A stretch of 64,000 nucleotides of DNA from Halichondria panicea (GCF_963675165.1 NC_087391.1:1755001-1819000), one strand, 5' to 3'. Positions 45,011-57,400 are shown, counted from the first letter of the stretch. The notes: generated by a model from the sequence alone, not told the origin. A program made the numbers and translations.

Positions 45011-48000
45011 ATGCAAGAGATGGCTAGAATCACTGCTTCTGAGTTGGAGCAGTTCATAGTCGCTACAGTTGAGTTGACTGGACGTGCACTAGGAGCAGGT
45101 ACTTATGGCAGTGTAGAAGAGGTAGAGATACCTGGAGCAACGGTAGCTGCCAAGAAATTACACCAACAGCTTGTCAACCTGGGCTCTCCACAGCAGGTAG
45201 CAAGATGTACACTGTTATTTGGCATAGCCAGCATAGACTAATTAGATCTACTAAGTCTATAGTTGTACAATTTACTGGATGATTTTTGCCCACATTGTAC
45301 AGATTGAGAAATGGGTGACTGATTTTGTGGAGGAGTGTAGGCTGATGAGCCAGCTCCGTCACCCTCACATAGTACAGTTCCTGGGGGTGTGCTATCTCCC
45401 TGGAGCCCAACTCCCCGTTTTACTGATGGAGAAGCTACAAACCAGCCTCGAAAATCTTCTGGAAACCAGCCCCAGAATTCCTATTGACCTCAAAGTGCAC
45501 CTTCTGACGGGGACTGGCCGAGGGGTGGTCTATCTGCACAGCCGCACTCCACCCATTTCCCATTGCAATCTGACAGCCAGAAACATTCTAGTCGATAATG
45601 GTCTCAATGCCAAGGTAGCAGATTTGGGTGTTTCTAGGATTGTGAACATTCAACCTAGCCGGCTAGCTGCCTGCGCCTCAATGCCAGGCACTGGTGTGTA
45701 CATGCCACCAGAGGCAGCTCAAGAGGAAGGCGTCACACGATACAACACTGCCATAGACATTTTTTCTTTTGGTGTAGTATCTCTGTTCACACTGACACAA
45801 ACCTTCCCCAAAGATCTCAAACCTGCTGCATATTATGATCCAGTTACTCAAAGGGTCTTAGGACAAACGAAAATTGAACGTCATAAAGATTACATGGTTC
45901 CAATGAAAACAGCTCTTGGTGAGACCCACCCCCTAGTCCAGTTGACCCTCGATTGTCTTGAGTTCCTTCCTGAAGATCGACCACCTGCTGTGATGGTGTT
46001 GAGACGATTAGAGGAGGTTGGAACAACACTTTCTCAGAACTGCACCCAGACCAAGCTGGAACTGATTCAACAGGTTGCTGGGAAGGAAGAAGAGGTACAG
46101 CGAGTTGCCGCAGATGCTGAAAGAGTAAAACAAGGCGCAAATAAAGTACTGCACTTGGAGGAAATGAAACAAAAGCATGTTGAAATCAATCAACTTCAGA
46201 AAGAATTTTCAAGTCAAGTAAATCAGTTACAAGGAAGTATCGATCGTCTTCAAGCTGAGAAACGAGCCCAGATAAATGCACTTCAAGCAACTGTTGATGA
46301 GAAACAAGATCAAGTTTGTGGACTGGAAGAACTGACCACTCTCCAACAAGAGCAGTTGGAAGTTCAACGCAGAGAAATTGATCGTCTCTTCAGTTCAGTG
46401 AGGTCTCTACAGATACAGCAGGGCTCAGGGCAGGTGAGTGGGTGTTTGTCCTTCTGTAAGTCAGTTAATTGAGTGTGCTTTTGGTAATATTTGCCAAAAA
46501 GTAGGCAGTTGATGATGACAGTGTGGTTTGGCAATTGGTCTACATATTATACCGTATAGCGGCAATTAAATTTTTGTGAAGTGCGTTTTTCAAGGGTAGA
46601 GTAGTTAACGCGAAAATTAAAGCTGGGATAAAACTCCCACGCATCGGTATTTCATATATATGCAAAGCTATTGGTGGGTCCAGTCCAACAGCAATAGTGC
46701 CTGTGCATGCTCCTACGTGGAGTTTTATTTTCTCCACGAATATATTAAATAACTTTTTGCAATTGCTTGCACCAAACTCGAATTTTTTTATAACTCTTCC
46801 CTTTGCAGTTTATTTTTGCAAGGGGAAGAGAGTTATTAAAAAAATGCGAGTTTGGCTTCCTGCACCATTCTACCATACATGGCAGGATCTAAATTTAGCC
46901 TTAGAGCCACTGCGGGGCATTGATTGGAATGTCAGTTTTGGTAAAATTAAAACCCTTGCGTAAAGTGCACTGAACAATTGTTTTGGAGGTATGAGATGAA
47001 TTTTAACATGTTGAGTGCCCATCCCATAATATTATTATTGATGAACGTGTGTATATAAATATTTTTTATGTCGATTCATTAACGGTCGAGAAATGTGTCG
47101 TTGAAAATGTTGTATAAATAGCACTAGTGAAGAGAGACGTGAACACAAAGTAAGTTACATTTTGTGTATTTCCTCCAACAGATGTCCTCCTCAATGCATT
47201 CCAAGCATCGTCCAGATCATTAGTGTACTTGCATTCTGTGTGGTGCAAAAACTATACTTCATTACGGGTAAAAATAGTGCTTAATGAGTTGAACGGACCA
47301 GCTGTATATGCTTAGCCTACTTTAGAGAAGCTCGACTAACCTACCCAGCTTATTTAGTACCTATATACATGGAAGAAAACTGGTTATCGTATGAAGTGTG
47401 TCTATCCTGAATACCCAACATTACCGAGCGACAGGTTAATCTCACTGTTCTTTTCCACAGTTAGTGAACTTTTAAACGTTAGCAGCAGTGTGAAACAGCC
47501 ATTACTGTGGCTTAGACCAGGTGAACTTGCAGAGATTGTAAGAACATCGAAACGAACGAGCCGGAAATTGAATTAGATTAAAGACAGTGAGACCAGTGAC
47601 AGTGACAAAGAGAACATAGAGACAGGAGTCATGACTGCCCTGGAGTATAGTAATAAATTATTATGACGAACTGATAGATATGCATGCAAACGTTACTGAA
47701 TGTTTAGCCATAGATAATGGTTTTACTATGCTTTTTGTATTGTTTACACGATGTAGTACCATCTACAAAAGTCTACTGACAAATTGTTTTGGAGGGAAAT
47801 ACACTTGCAAAACCCTGCATGCACTTAGCTTAATAACAGATCTACATAGTTTAAAATTGTGTCCCTGGCATAACAGACTAGCTACTCCATGTAAAAGCCC
47901 AAAAGTATGTGCACAGCAATGGCAATTTTGGCTACACTACTCAACAAAACTCGCTTCAACTTAAGAGTGTTCCCTTCATTTCAACCATGTACTTACAAAA

Positions 48001-48661
48001 ACAACATATGTACTTACCTTTTGAGCTTTAAACAGCTACTGAAAGTAGTCTGGATCTATGCTAAACAGCTTTTGCTACAGGCAGCTACTCACTACATGCA
48101 TGTCACCAGCTATTGCTTCCGGACACGCCCACTTGCTGGAAAATAAAACCTTCGCAATTATTTCATTTACTGTTCAACTGGGTCTGGTTTCCTGGCATCG
48201 TATTATCATCCATGAACATTTCCTCTAGGGCTCTCTAGCTAAATAGTGAAAATTTGCACCCCGCAAAAATGTTCACGGTAAACCTCAATTGACCAAATGC
48301 ACCTCAGCGTACTGAATTACATAATTATAATGTACACTTAGGAAACCACAAAGAAAACCACAAAAGCAATCAAGAGTATTGATTCGAGCACTGGAAACGA
48401 ATTACTACCACACAAATCGACCACACCACAACCAACTGTTCCTACTGCCATCACCTTCAACTGGACAAGATGCAAGGACATACCACGGAAGATGGATGTG
48501 ATGGGTCAGCCTGTGGCTATCAATGGGAAGCTGTACATGAGGGGCAGGAGTAATTTTGCTGAGACTGTACATGAATTAGGAGATCTCAAATCTTTATTGG
48601 CCAGCAACAGTATGGTTCAAGTTCTGGCAGCTGAAGAAACATCATCGGATGATGAAATATG
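45011..48661 (+). CDS. TKL-like protein kinase with coiled coil and kelch start; catalytic Asp replaced
   Basis: The exons are 45011-45196, 45303-46433 and, phase-compatible, 48342-48661. Residues about 20-300 form a kinase fold: glycine loop GAGTYGSV at 28-35, lysine in VAAKKLH (K48), HPHIVQFLGVC, then SHCNLTARNILVD where HRD is HCN (149-151), DLG at 169-171, GTGVYMPPEA and DIFSFGVV. The catalytic Asp-to-Asn change predicts little or no phosphotransfer, so this is a likely pseudokinase. Residues 305-435 are coiled coil rich in Q, E and L. The third exon has a Thr-rich linker and the start of a kelch blade (MGQPVAINGKLYM). Related sponge-type proteins continue with kelch repeats, which here resume only at 52503. 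The true 3' structure is uncertain. Confidence 0.75.
46550..46625. repeat. CCGTATAGCG MITE family, left-end fragment
   Basis: It starts taccgtatagcggcaattaa, the family terminus, and contains gcgaaaattaa before losing similarity. Confidence 0.5.
46772..46855 (+). repeat. 84-nt intronic hairpin
   Basis: The arm ccaaactcgaattttttt..., about 36 nt, pairs with ...aaaaaaatgcgagtttgg with a few mismatches around a loop of about eight nt. It could be a snapback element remnant or a small-RNA precursor; the sequence alone does not decide. Confidence 0.6.
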
Positions 48662-49738
48662 GTATGTACAATGACCTCTCCATTAAAAACAATCATGCAT
48701 TCTACTTTATATTCTATAGGTGTTCATGGTCTATGCATGTTAACCAGCTTTGTAGGTCATACTTGTTTTACACTTTACATGATTATAACTTAAAGCAAAT
48801 ACACCGTATCAGTTATAATATACATGTATATAATTATATATATATATCGCCAAGAGAGGTTTGGCAAATGCGGTTCTGTGTTTACTACAGCAGTTCAACC
48901 ATAGATAGAAAAGTAAAAGGGATCAGAAACAAAAATGTTTGCGTGAAACACTCCGCGTTATAGGGTGTGGCTAAAACTATGAATATACTCAGCATGCTCA
49001 TTACCTGTCTTGACTGCCGTACAATGTGCTGTACACACAAATAGTGAAATTGATCACTATTCAATCTTGATTATGCTAAAAAGTAAAGAGAACCTAGCTC
49101 TAAAAGGTTGACTAAGCCACTCAGGCACTATCACTAAACAAATAAATGCTATACAAGAAGGAACGCCCTTACTATGAAGTCGTGGAGGGTAGGCCCGTGG
49201 TGTGTCTAAAAGTATACTAGAAGGACTATACTGTAAACGTTTATGAACTGCTAGTACAGAGCATGAAGCCATTCTATATAGCACTTAGATACATAATAAC
49301 CAAGTCAAGCAATATCCTTTACTGTTTTGGCTTCACAGCAGGGAAATAGAAAAGAGTAGTTCAAGCTAAAGTCAACAAAAATTGAAAACTTACTTCTCTA
49401 GAGTACCTCCCAGCCCCTGAGTGATCGCTAGTGGATAAGAAAGCTAGGAACAGTCACAGAACGGTCAACCACAAAATTATTTGCGATCGCTAAATGATAA
49501 CGTGGAGTATTTCAACCATTTAGTGGCCCTTTACTTTTCTATCTATGGTTCAACACTCTTACTCTTATCTGCTCTTGGCATCACTGGTGTATATATAGAC
49601 TGTATAATGTAATATACCTGGTTTGTTTTGCAGGTGTTGCTTATATACTTGTGCCAATTCTGTAAACCATGCCTGTACGTATAATGTATAATTGTGTTAT
49701 GTTGGTGAGTGTTGTCATGGTAACTACGAATCCTGCAG

Positions 49739-52028
49739 CTCTAGTGTGACGGACGCCCACGCCCACAGACCTAGTAGGGCACTCTTTGATGCCGCCAAAA
49801 GGGGGAACATTGCTGAGGTATATTGTTAATTATAGAGAGTCAGTGTCAACAGATCTGCTATCATATCCTGTAATTTCTATGTTTTCAGGTGGGTTGAGGG
49901 AATATGCTGAGAGTGTAAAGCATAAGTTATAATTAAATTACTGCTGTATCTGCTGTATGTACGTCCAACAGTAATTTAATTACAACTTGTGCATGAGCAA
50001 CTTTATACACTCTGAAGCATCCCTCAATCTACTTGAAAACCTCTGTATCAATAAGTTTCGTATGAGCATGAGCACTTCAGATTTAGAAGTAGACAGCACA
50101 GCACCTAGAAAAATCGTCTATAAACGAGACAAAGTAACGTTTTCCAGCGATTAATTCGTCTATGGGTCCACATACATCGCTGTGTACTAGCTGGAGCTTT
50201 CGACTTGAATGGTGACTCTCCCACTGATTTAAATGATAAATGATGCATTTTACCTTCCACACAGCCTTCACAGAAAGACAATCTGGGTTCACTCGGTAGT
50301 TTCAATCTGGTGACCATTTGCTTGCGGGAGAGATCAGCCATGTACTTTCTATTTGCATGCCCAAGATGTTGGTGCCATAAATCAGCACCTTGTTCACAGG
50401 CTGCACTTGCTTGTTCCGTCAATAGGCTCACAGTTAAGATGGTACAAGCCTCCATTCAACGAACCCATACCAAGGAGACCACCATTCCTGTTCCTAATCC
50501 AACATCTTGAGGAGCCAAACTTCATGATGTTTCCTTTCTGTACTGCAGACTGGACTGAAAATAGATTGCCTGCCAGTTGGGGCACGTAGAGTACCTTGTA
50601 CATCCTTGCCTATTTTCAATTTGAATAATTGCATGTTCAAATAAACAGTTCCAGTTCCAACGGCATCGACTATTTTCCATCATCAAGCCCAACTTTTTCT
50701 GTAGCAAATGGTTTCAAGACAACAAAGTAGATTACATGGCAATTTGTGCTTTGTGCCACAATTAAAGCTGCTTGTGCCACGTAATTACTTTACAGTTTAT
50801 AATTCAGAGCTGTATATACCTAGTAGGCTTGTCTAACCTCCCCTCTCCTCCCCTCCAGGTTGAGAAGCTCCACAGTAAGGGAGCCAAACTGACGGCGACT
50901 GATATTAATGGTTGGACTCCCCTACATCATGCCGCCCGACTACAAAAGAAAGAAGTGGTCCAGTACATTGTGAATAATGGTGCGTAGTAGGTCAGGTGTC
51001 TGTCTGATGATGCTTTGGCTGTTCCTGTATTGTAACAGTCGATCCCTATCAAAAATTAATGCTACTGCTCATGCATGCATGCTTTGTGTTTGTACTCAAT
51101 CCTGTTGTAACAATCCTTTTGCGTCCAAATATGTATATACATTTTCACTCTATCATGTACTCTGTACAATCACATGACATCATATGCTGGGTACTATGCA
51201 CACACACACACTGCCTACAGTGAGCAAAACCACTCTAGACATTGCAGAAGACGAAAGGCGAGTTTTGTAGACTACATTACATCATCTGTTATTTATTTGA
51301 TTGGCTGAAATCAGTAGCAGTATAGATTATATGGAAGTATAATTTTACTGGAAGTGGACGGTATAATTCTACAGGAAGTTCTCAATTTAGTGAAATTAAC
51401 AACTGTTTGCACTGCATGAGTGTCGATGTCATGAATGTACATTGTACGAGTGTAATTACTTCCAAACTGCCTTTAAATGTTTCTAGAGTCCAAACTGCCC
51501 TTCATAAAGCGGCCTGGTTTGGGTATGTGGACATCTGCAAGATTCTAGTGGAGGCAGGGGCCTCTCTCGACCAACAGGATTATAAAGTAATTTGTCAAGT
51601 GTATATAGCTTCTTGTATATACAGGGTGTCATACAGGATTTTGAAGTAGAGGGGGGAAATGAGAAAAGTAACCAGAAAATGTTGCTACAACTGTTATTTC
51701 AATACCCAGCTATGGACACTCAGTCATAATTGAAAGGGGGGGGGGTTGGAGCTGGGGGGATATCCCCCCTTTCCCCTGTATGACACCCTGATATAGCTTC
51801 TTTTTTTGTATAATTACTATTTTGCTAACCCGTATATATACTATTTGTACCAGCTGCATGGCTTATTGCAATTGCCCATTTTGTATGTATACTTAACTGA
51901 ACTTTAATTTGGACTCCATTTCTCGCTCTTTCTACATGCAGGGTAACACTCCCTACGACAAGGCCGTGCAGAGTGGAGACACAGAGTTGAGGATGTACCT
52001 AAAACCCCTATCTATGCTCAAACGTTAG
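49739..52028 (+). CDS. Ankyrin-repeat exons, resembling the C-terminus of type IV diacylglycerol kinase
   Basis: The exons are 49739-49817, 50859-50979, 51221-51257, 51487-51586 and 51942-52028, all in matching phase, with the first compatible with the exon ending at 48661. The product includes ALFDAAKRGNIAEVEKLHSK, DINGWTPLHHAARLQKKEVV, TALHKAAWFGYVDICKILVE, AGASLDQQDYKGNTPYDKAV and DTELRMYL, then a stop. The last ankyrin repeat with VEAGASL and a following GDTEL-type helix is like the end of DGK zeta/iota, but no DGK catalytic exon lies upstream here, so that link is tentative. The third exon uses an AG|GCGAGT donor at 51258. Whether these exons belong to the kinase gene, to a separate gene or to a translocated gene fragment is open. 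Confidence 0.7.
49881..50040. repeat. 160-bp foldback element in an ankyrin-gene intron
   Basis: The arms gttttcaggtgggttgaggg and ccctcaatctacttgaaaac are inverted repeats and continue through taattaaattactg / cagtaatttaatta. Confidence 0.8.
50083..50740 (-). pseudogene. Ty1/copia retrotransposon pol fragment
   Basis: Reading leftwards: AVGTGTVYLNMQLFKLKIGK, KVLYVPQLAGNLFSVQSAVQ, the GAG-pre-integrase zinc-binding area LWHQHLGHANRKYMADLS and SFCEGCVEGKMH, then the integrase core start LQLVHSDVCGPI and YFVSFIDDFSRCCAVYF. This is the usual order for copia pol. The pieces fall in different frames and both ends are missing. It lies antisense inside the intron between the first two ankyrin exons. 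Confidence 0.85.
51258..51486 (+). other. Predicted GC-AG intron in the ankyrin gene
   Basis: The exon GTG AGC AAA ... GAA AG is followed by gcgagt and must leave two bases to join A GTC CAA ACT GCC of the next ankyrin exon. No in-phase GT donor exists there. The donor hexamer is identical to that at 19613 in the BEACH gene. Confidence 0.6.
51622..51790. mobile_element. MITE with CAGGGTGTCATACAGG ends
   Basis: The terminal inverted repeats cagggtgtcatacagg and cctgtatgacaccctg are exact. The interior is non-coding with G and C runs next to the termini, as in the element at 11098-11230. Both flanks carry an atatagcttct...tgtata sequence, a possible long direct duplication. Confidence 0.82.
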
Positions 52029-52265
52029 TATTTCATGTACACGTCAATCAATGTAGGGTGTATACATCTAGAACCTTGATCTATATACCATCTTGGAATG
52101 TTTATAATCAGGACTTCAGTATATACACGTATATAATTATACCAAAAAGCTTGCATGTATGTAGCTCTCTTTCCTGGTTTGCTAAATAAATTACTAACAG
52201 CTATAAAATAACCCAAAAGGCTGTGGATTGCTCCTTTACCACTGCCTATAATTATTGCGACTTAT

Positions 52266-52482
52266 TACCGTATAGCGCGAAATTTTCAAGGCACTTATAT
52301 TTCATTGATTGGCCTCTTTTCGTTGCATTTTCGTTGCACAATGTTCGCGGAATGACTTACCAGAAGCCACGCCTTTAAATCTTTGCACGTTATAGCAGGT
52401 AGATTCTAACAATTTTCGTGGACTTAATTTTCGTGTAGGATTGCTACCCACGAAATCTGCGAAAATTTCGCGTTATATGGTA
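52266..52482. mobile_element. CCGTATAGCG MITE family, complete copy (TA-flanked)
   Basis: It runs from taccgtatagcgcgaaattt to aaatttcgcgttatatggta. The outer TA at each end could be a TA target duplication, as in mariner-like elements. It ends some 20 bp before the kelch block that starts at 52503. Confidence 0.78.
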
Positions 52483-52502
52483 TAACAATAATTACTATAC
52501 TA

Positions 52503-53222
52503 ATGCACACACCAGATCAAGGTGAGCTTCCACCCCCTTCAGTGAGTGGATTCACAATAGCAACACTGAGAAGTCAACTGCTAGTGGTCGGAGGTCGGGA
52601 CAAGTCTACTAAGGAGAACACGAATACTATCCTAACATTCGATGAGAGCTCTCGACAATGGGTCCAGTCGTTTCCCCCCATGCCAAAAGCAATAACTTTG
52701 CCAAAAGTTGTTGGCTATCGGAACCATCTGATCGTTATCGGTGGATATGACTCAAACAGCACTAGGATAGCTGATGTGAGCATTCTAAACACAGGTAACA
52801 AATGGATCACAGTCAAACCACTTCCCAGCACTGATGACTACAGCACTTGCCTAATTGGAGACACACTGTATCTTGTAGGTCAATCCACTAAAGAAGTGTT
52901 TCGAGCTCATGTACCCTCCCTCATGTCACGAGCCAGTTCTGGTGTGTGGGAGTCTGTCGCAAGTGTTCCTTTCTATTGGTCGTCTCTCATCGCCATCGGC
53001 AACACCGTCCTAACTGTGGGAGGTAAGGATAGTAAAGAGCTACGAGGTATGGCTATCTCAAGCATCCACCTGTACAATCCCATCAAAGACCAGTGGACAC
53101 AATGTGGTAACCTTCCCGAGAAAATGAAGTGTCGCTATTGCATTGAACTATCTGGTAAACTGTGTGTACTTGGTGGTAGTTCTTTGTACACATCAATTTA
53201 TATCACATCCATTACACACTAG
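52503..53222 (+). CDS. Kelch-repeat C-terminal block
   Basis: The open frame of 239 residues shows four to five kelch blades: LRSQLLVVGGRD, YRNHLIVIGGYDSNSTRIAD, IGDTLYLVGQ, IGNTVLTVGGKDSKELRGM and LSGKLCVLGGSS, each with the hydrophobic-GG pattern and followed by W-containing strands (RQWVQSFPPMP, DQWTQCGNLPE). It ends soon after the last blade at 53222. It lacks its first blade, which looks like the segment ending the exon at 48342-48661. No acceptor is visible directly upstream, where the MITE at 52266-52482 ends. It is probably the missing 3' part of the kinase-kelch gene, cut off by intervening sequence, but a separate small gene starting at 52503 cannot be excluded. Confidence 0.7.
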   Translation: MHTPDQGELPPPSVSGFTIATLRSQLLVVGGRDKSTKENTNTILTFDESSRQWVQSFPPMPKAITLPKVVGYRNHLIVIGGYDSNSTRIADVSILNTGNKWITVKPLPSTDDYSTCLIGDTLYLVGQSTKEVFRAHVPSLMSRASSGVWESVASVPFYWSSLIAIGNTVLTVGGKDSKELRGMAISSIHLYNPIKDQWTQCGNLPEKMKCRYCIELSGKLCVLGGSSLYTSIYITSITH

Positions 53223-54487
53223 TACGTAGTTTGTATAACTTTATTGTAATTATTTATTATTATCACAAAATAATGTACATTTGATCTGAATGTTATATGT
53301 CAGTTGTACTGCATGACCATGCATATATAGATACAGGAAAAGGAGGGATTGGTATATATATGTACCCTCGAGTAACATCCCGCGGTTCAAGGTTGTGTTA
53401 ACAAGCATATATATAGATGGGTGTGACCTGGCTAGCCAAGCTGCATGACGGCCTATTTCTACATGCACAAGTCATGCAGTTCTATAATAAACCACACGCA
53501 AATGTGCTTATTCTGTGCAACTCACTTCTATTTAAAGGTCTATTTATATATACCTATATGGGTGATTATTTAAGATGAGTGTTTATTGTCAAAGACAGAG
53601 CTTTTACCCTGGGCGTTTAAACGAGATGGGCGTTTATACGGTATACACATGTAGCGTTGACACATCCACCGAGGCATCAGTACCCGCGGTTCTTTCATTA
53701 TGACAGCACCACCTCCAAAAAATGATAATGTGACTGTGTCATACCGCACATATATAGGGATGAACCTCTGTCCTCTATTATAGCTCCTCGAAATGCAGCT
53801 ATAAATACCACCTCTAATCACCTCCTTCCCTAAAATCCTGGCTATACTACCCCTGGAACCATGCACGGTAGTGAATTGTGGTAGTAAGGTGAGTGCATGA
53901 GGATAACCATACATGCATAACAAACTGCAACCTTTTTGGTGACCCAACACTAAAAATGTCAACACAGTATGGAATTGCTGTTCACAAACACCTTGCTTTA
54001 AAAGGCCTTGCCGTCCGTTTTCATACGCAGCTTCCGGGAAAATGGCAAGTTATCATGGAGAAAATTATTCTTTTAAATTATGAATATTAAATGTGCATGC
54101 CTCATAATCTACCAAACCCTTAATGTTTCCCCATTGACTCGGACCCAAGTCTGTGTGTGTAGATAAATAAGTTGTTTGCACTTTAATAATGAGGCACTGA
54201 GGTAAAATTGACATTAAATTCTATAGTTCTGATTTGTTCGATATACTGTCGTTCGATGGGTTTGAGTTAACCTGCAGAAAAACAATTGGCGTTTTATTAG
54301 TCTCGCACCAGCCCCTAATTTTTATTGCTCCTATAATAATTTATATAATTATATGCTGCCAGCGAGCTTCCATGCATGCTCACACTTACTACTGCATTCA
54401 TTAATGGTATCACTCGTTTAATAATTTTAAGGATAATTATTTATGTCAACAGCCGAGGGTTTAGCATTTCAGTACTTATAGTTATAG
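53223..54487. other. Intergenic region, no gene recognised
   Basis: I see no conserved segment on either strand. Open frames here are short and look random. Confidence 0.5.
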
Positions 54488-57400
54488 CTAGTACAAAGTA
54501 CTCACCTCCATTCGCCTGAACATTTCTAAATATTGAATGCTACTAGAAAACCTGCAAAAAAAGATATAAACAAAGTTAAATACAATAATTATGATACCAT
54601 TGAATCAATCTACATGCACCTCCTTTTCATGCACACAATATCAGGGCATTATATAGGGGGAAGTTGAATATACTTCCCACTCAAGTTTATTGTAAGGACA
54701 TTAATTTTGTTATAAGGACTGTAATACACTGCACTACTTACTTAATATTCACAGGTAGATTTGTCTGCGATTTCACTGTTTAGCTCATGATCATTTTAAT
54801 TGCTGGTATTAAATTATGCTTCTGCTCAAGTTGTGAAATTAATGTTACTCATAGCGTTTCTAATTACTCGCAAGTGGTTTTATTACATTTAAGGTATACA
54901 CGCTGACTTACTTCCCCAGTACATTGAACAGGGCAATTGCTTCTGTTCTAGTCAAACGTAGAGGAGCTTTGTTCCTGCGATTGGAGAAGAGGATCTTCAA
55001 AGCTGTTCCTACACCCTTCACCTGCACAAGAGGTGGTGGGGTGGAAAGGGATGGTTAGATTATATATACGCATGCAAAGAGAGTTTTCTCTCCTCGTTAA
55101 AAATACATTTCGACATTACAAAATTAAATCAATGGCCATTAAGTTTGAGAAACATATACCTGTAACTTCCCCCAAAGCCTGCACTTGTCACAACCCACAC
55201 AATCCATAATCCGAGAAATGTTTTTGAAATGAGCCTTGAAGTCATTCTGCGAAAACACTTGATAAACCACATGCAAACTGTATAGTTAACACCATAACGT
55301 CATGTATTCAAATCTCTCAATGGGACACTGCATGCATACTGTATATTAGCCTCCTTCACCGGCCTTCATAGAAAAGAAGGCCTGCTATCGACTGCTTGCG
55401 CATGCGCACAATTATTGGATATTTTTTCCCGTAAAATTTCCTATAATACAGAATTCATCAGAGAAAATATCCTAAAAGTCATACACAGAGCTATATAGCT
55501 AGCTAGCTATAAATAGAGACAGAGCTGTGTAGGTTTGTTGTACAGCTATTTTCTTCCGGTAGCAGTAGCATAGTAGACTTTCACCAAAGTTAATGTTAAA
55601 TGGGCGTGGCCTGTCCTCTTGTCAGCTTTCACTCCGTTCAGACGATTGTCATCCACACTGTTGCAGGCTGTGAGTCTTTTATTAACATAGCAGGCTAAGG
55701 GTAGCTATCAGAGAATGCTATCCGATGGGCTAGAAACCTTCAATCGAACTTTTTATCTACTTTCTTCAATCCACTTCCGTTCGTTGTGATGTCATAGTTT
55801 TACTGAGCATATATACGATGTTATCCAAAGCCCCCAGATACCGGGGGGATATTAGCGCATGCGCAAGCAGTCGATACCAGGCCCACTTCCCTAAGTGAAG
55901 TGGGAAGTGCGGCCTGGGATCGAGGCTAACTGTATATAGGTGTTGGCGTTTCTATACTTAATAATTATACACTACTTTGTTGTATAATTAATTATATTGG
56001 CATCCCCATAGAAGTTGTGTGCATGCGACACAGACCTTTAGCAGTTCTGAAGTGTTTCCAGTAAACATCATCGACTCATCAAACAAACTAGAGCAGCCCC
56101 TGTATAATTATATAATAAATGCATGCATACATGTGAGTGCTCACACATTTTATTATATATGCCACATTAAAAACAGCATCAGTTCACTAAGAGCAGAGGA
56201 AGGTCGATAATCAAAGGACTAAAAAAGCGGGTATCATGATTGTTCACTATATAGCCTTGTCCCTTATCCCCATGCAGGCTTTCCTTTTCTTGCTCTTGTC
56301 TAGCTCTCAATATAAAATATGATGGGAGACAGTAACGAAGGAAATGATGGACGTTGTAAAACCTGCATGCACATGTATACATTTTTATGAACGTGGGCGA
56401 TATTTAGCCCACAATCATGATGTAGGGTATTCTCCAACGCATTATTAAAGACACTGCTAGTTCCTAGGTAGATTTCTAAATCTACCTAGGTACCAATTAA
56501 GTACCAAGTCATGCAAGCTCAGTGCAGAACCAGCGCATGCACCAGTCCTGATTTAAGGTGGGCAGTCAAATATCTCAACCTTTACCCATGCTCAAATTTC
56601 ACCTTCTACCACCCTTCTATATACCGTCACGCAACTTTGTATCCCAGGCTCCTTTTTTATAACTTTCCCTCTTTATTCCTACCGTATTTTATCATATTGA
56701 AACGATGACAAAGAACAGAAAAAGGAGAGCCTGGGACCGAGACTATATAGTTGTTCACCAATTTTATAACTAACTTTGCTGCTTGTATGATCTCCATCAC
56801 CATGTTCCTGGTTTCCACGTCTTCTGTCTTGTTCCCCGTGTAGAACTGGTAACTCTGCCAATAAGGCTCCGTTTTAATGACAGCCTTCAACACAAGGAGG
56901 TAGGCAAAGTACAAGTTTTTGAGCCAGCCAGGACCTGTGTTTATGTATATAGGAGAGTGTGCAGTTAATGCATTATTACCCAGGGCGCGTGGGCGTCCAC
57001 GGGTATACCGTATAATATACTGCTTATCTTCGAGGCACAAAAATTGGTTTACATCCGGTATTGAAACCTCTCTACTGTAGGGGTGTGGTCATTTGAAGCT
57101 CTATCCTTAAAAATAAAATCCTCAAAATGTTTAGTTTGGGTAATCCGCAAACATTTAGTGCCTCGAAAATAACCTGCTATATACGATAGTATAGACAATA
57201 AGTATAGTCATTATGGTTTGTCTGTCTATCTGTTGACGATTTTTGAGCCTGCTCACCTGAATGCCATACATATAGCGGTGCGTTTACAGCATGGATAGCC
57301 TTCACATAACTACATAACTCCTCAAAAAGGAGGCCTGCAACTGACTGTTTGCGCATGCGCAAAATTATTGGATAATTTCCCCGTAATTTTCCCATTAAAC

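Larger units (their letters stand above)
46434..48341 (+). other. Large intron of the kinase gene
   Basis: It holds a left-end fragment of the CCGTATAGCG element (46550-46625) and an 84-nt hairpin (46772-46855). A short open frame at 47391-47576 resembles nothing I recognise and I do not call it a gene. Confidence 0.55.

Noticed and set aside
47391-47576. 61-codon open frame in the kinase intron
   Set aside because: No family resemblance and no acceptor/donor pair that keeps the kinase frame.
57006-57188. Possible further CCGTATAGCG MITE copy (gtataccgtataatata ... cctgctatatacgata)
   Set aside because: Only the outermost bases resemble the family; the interior is too diverged to call.
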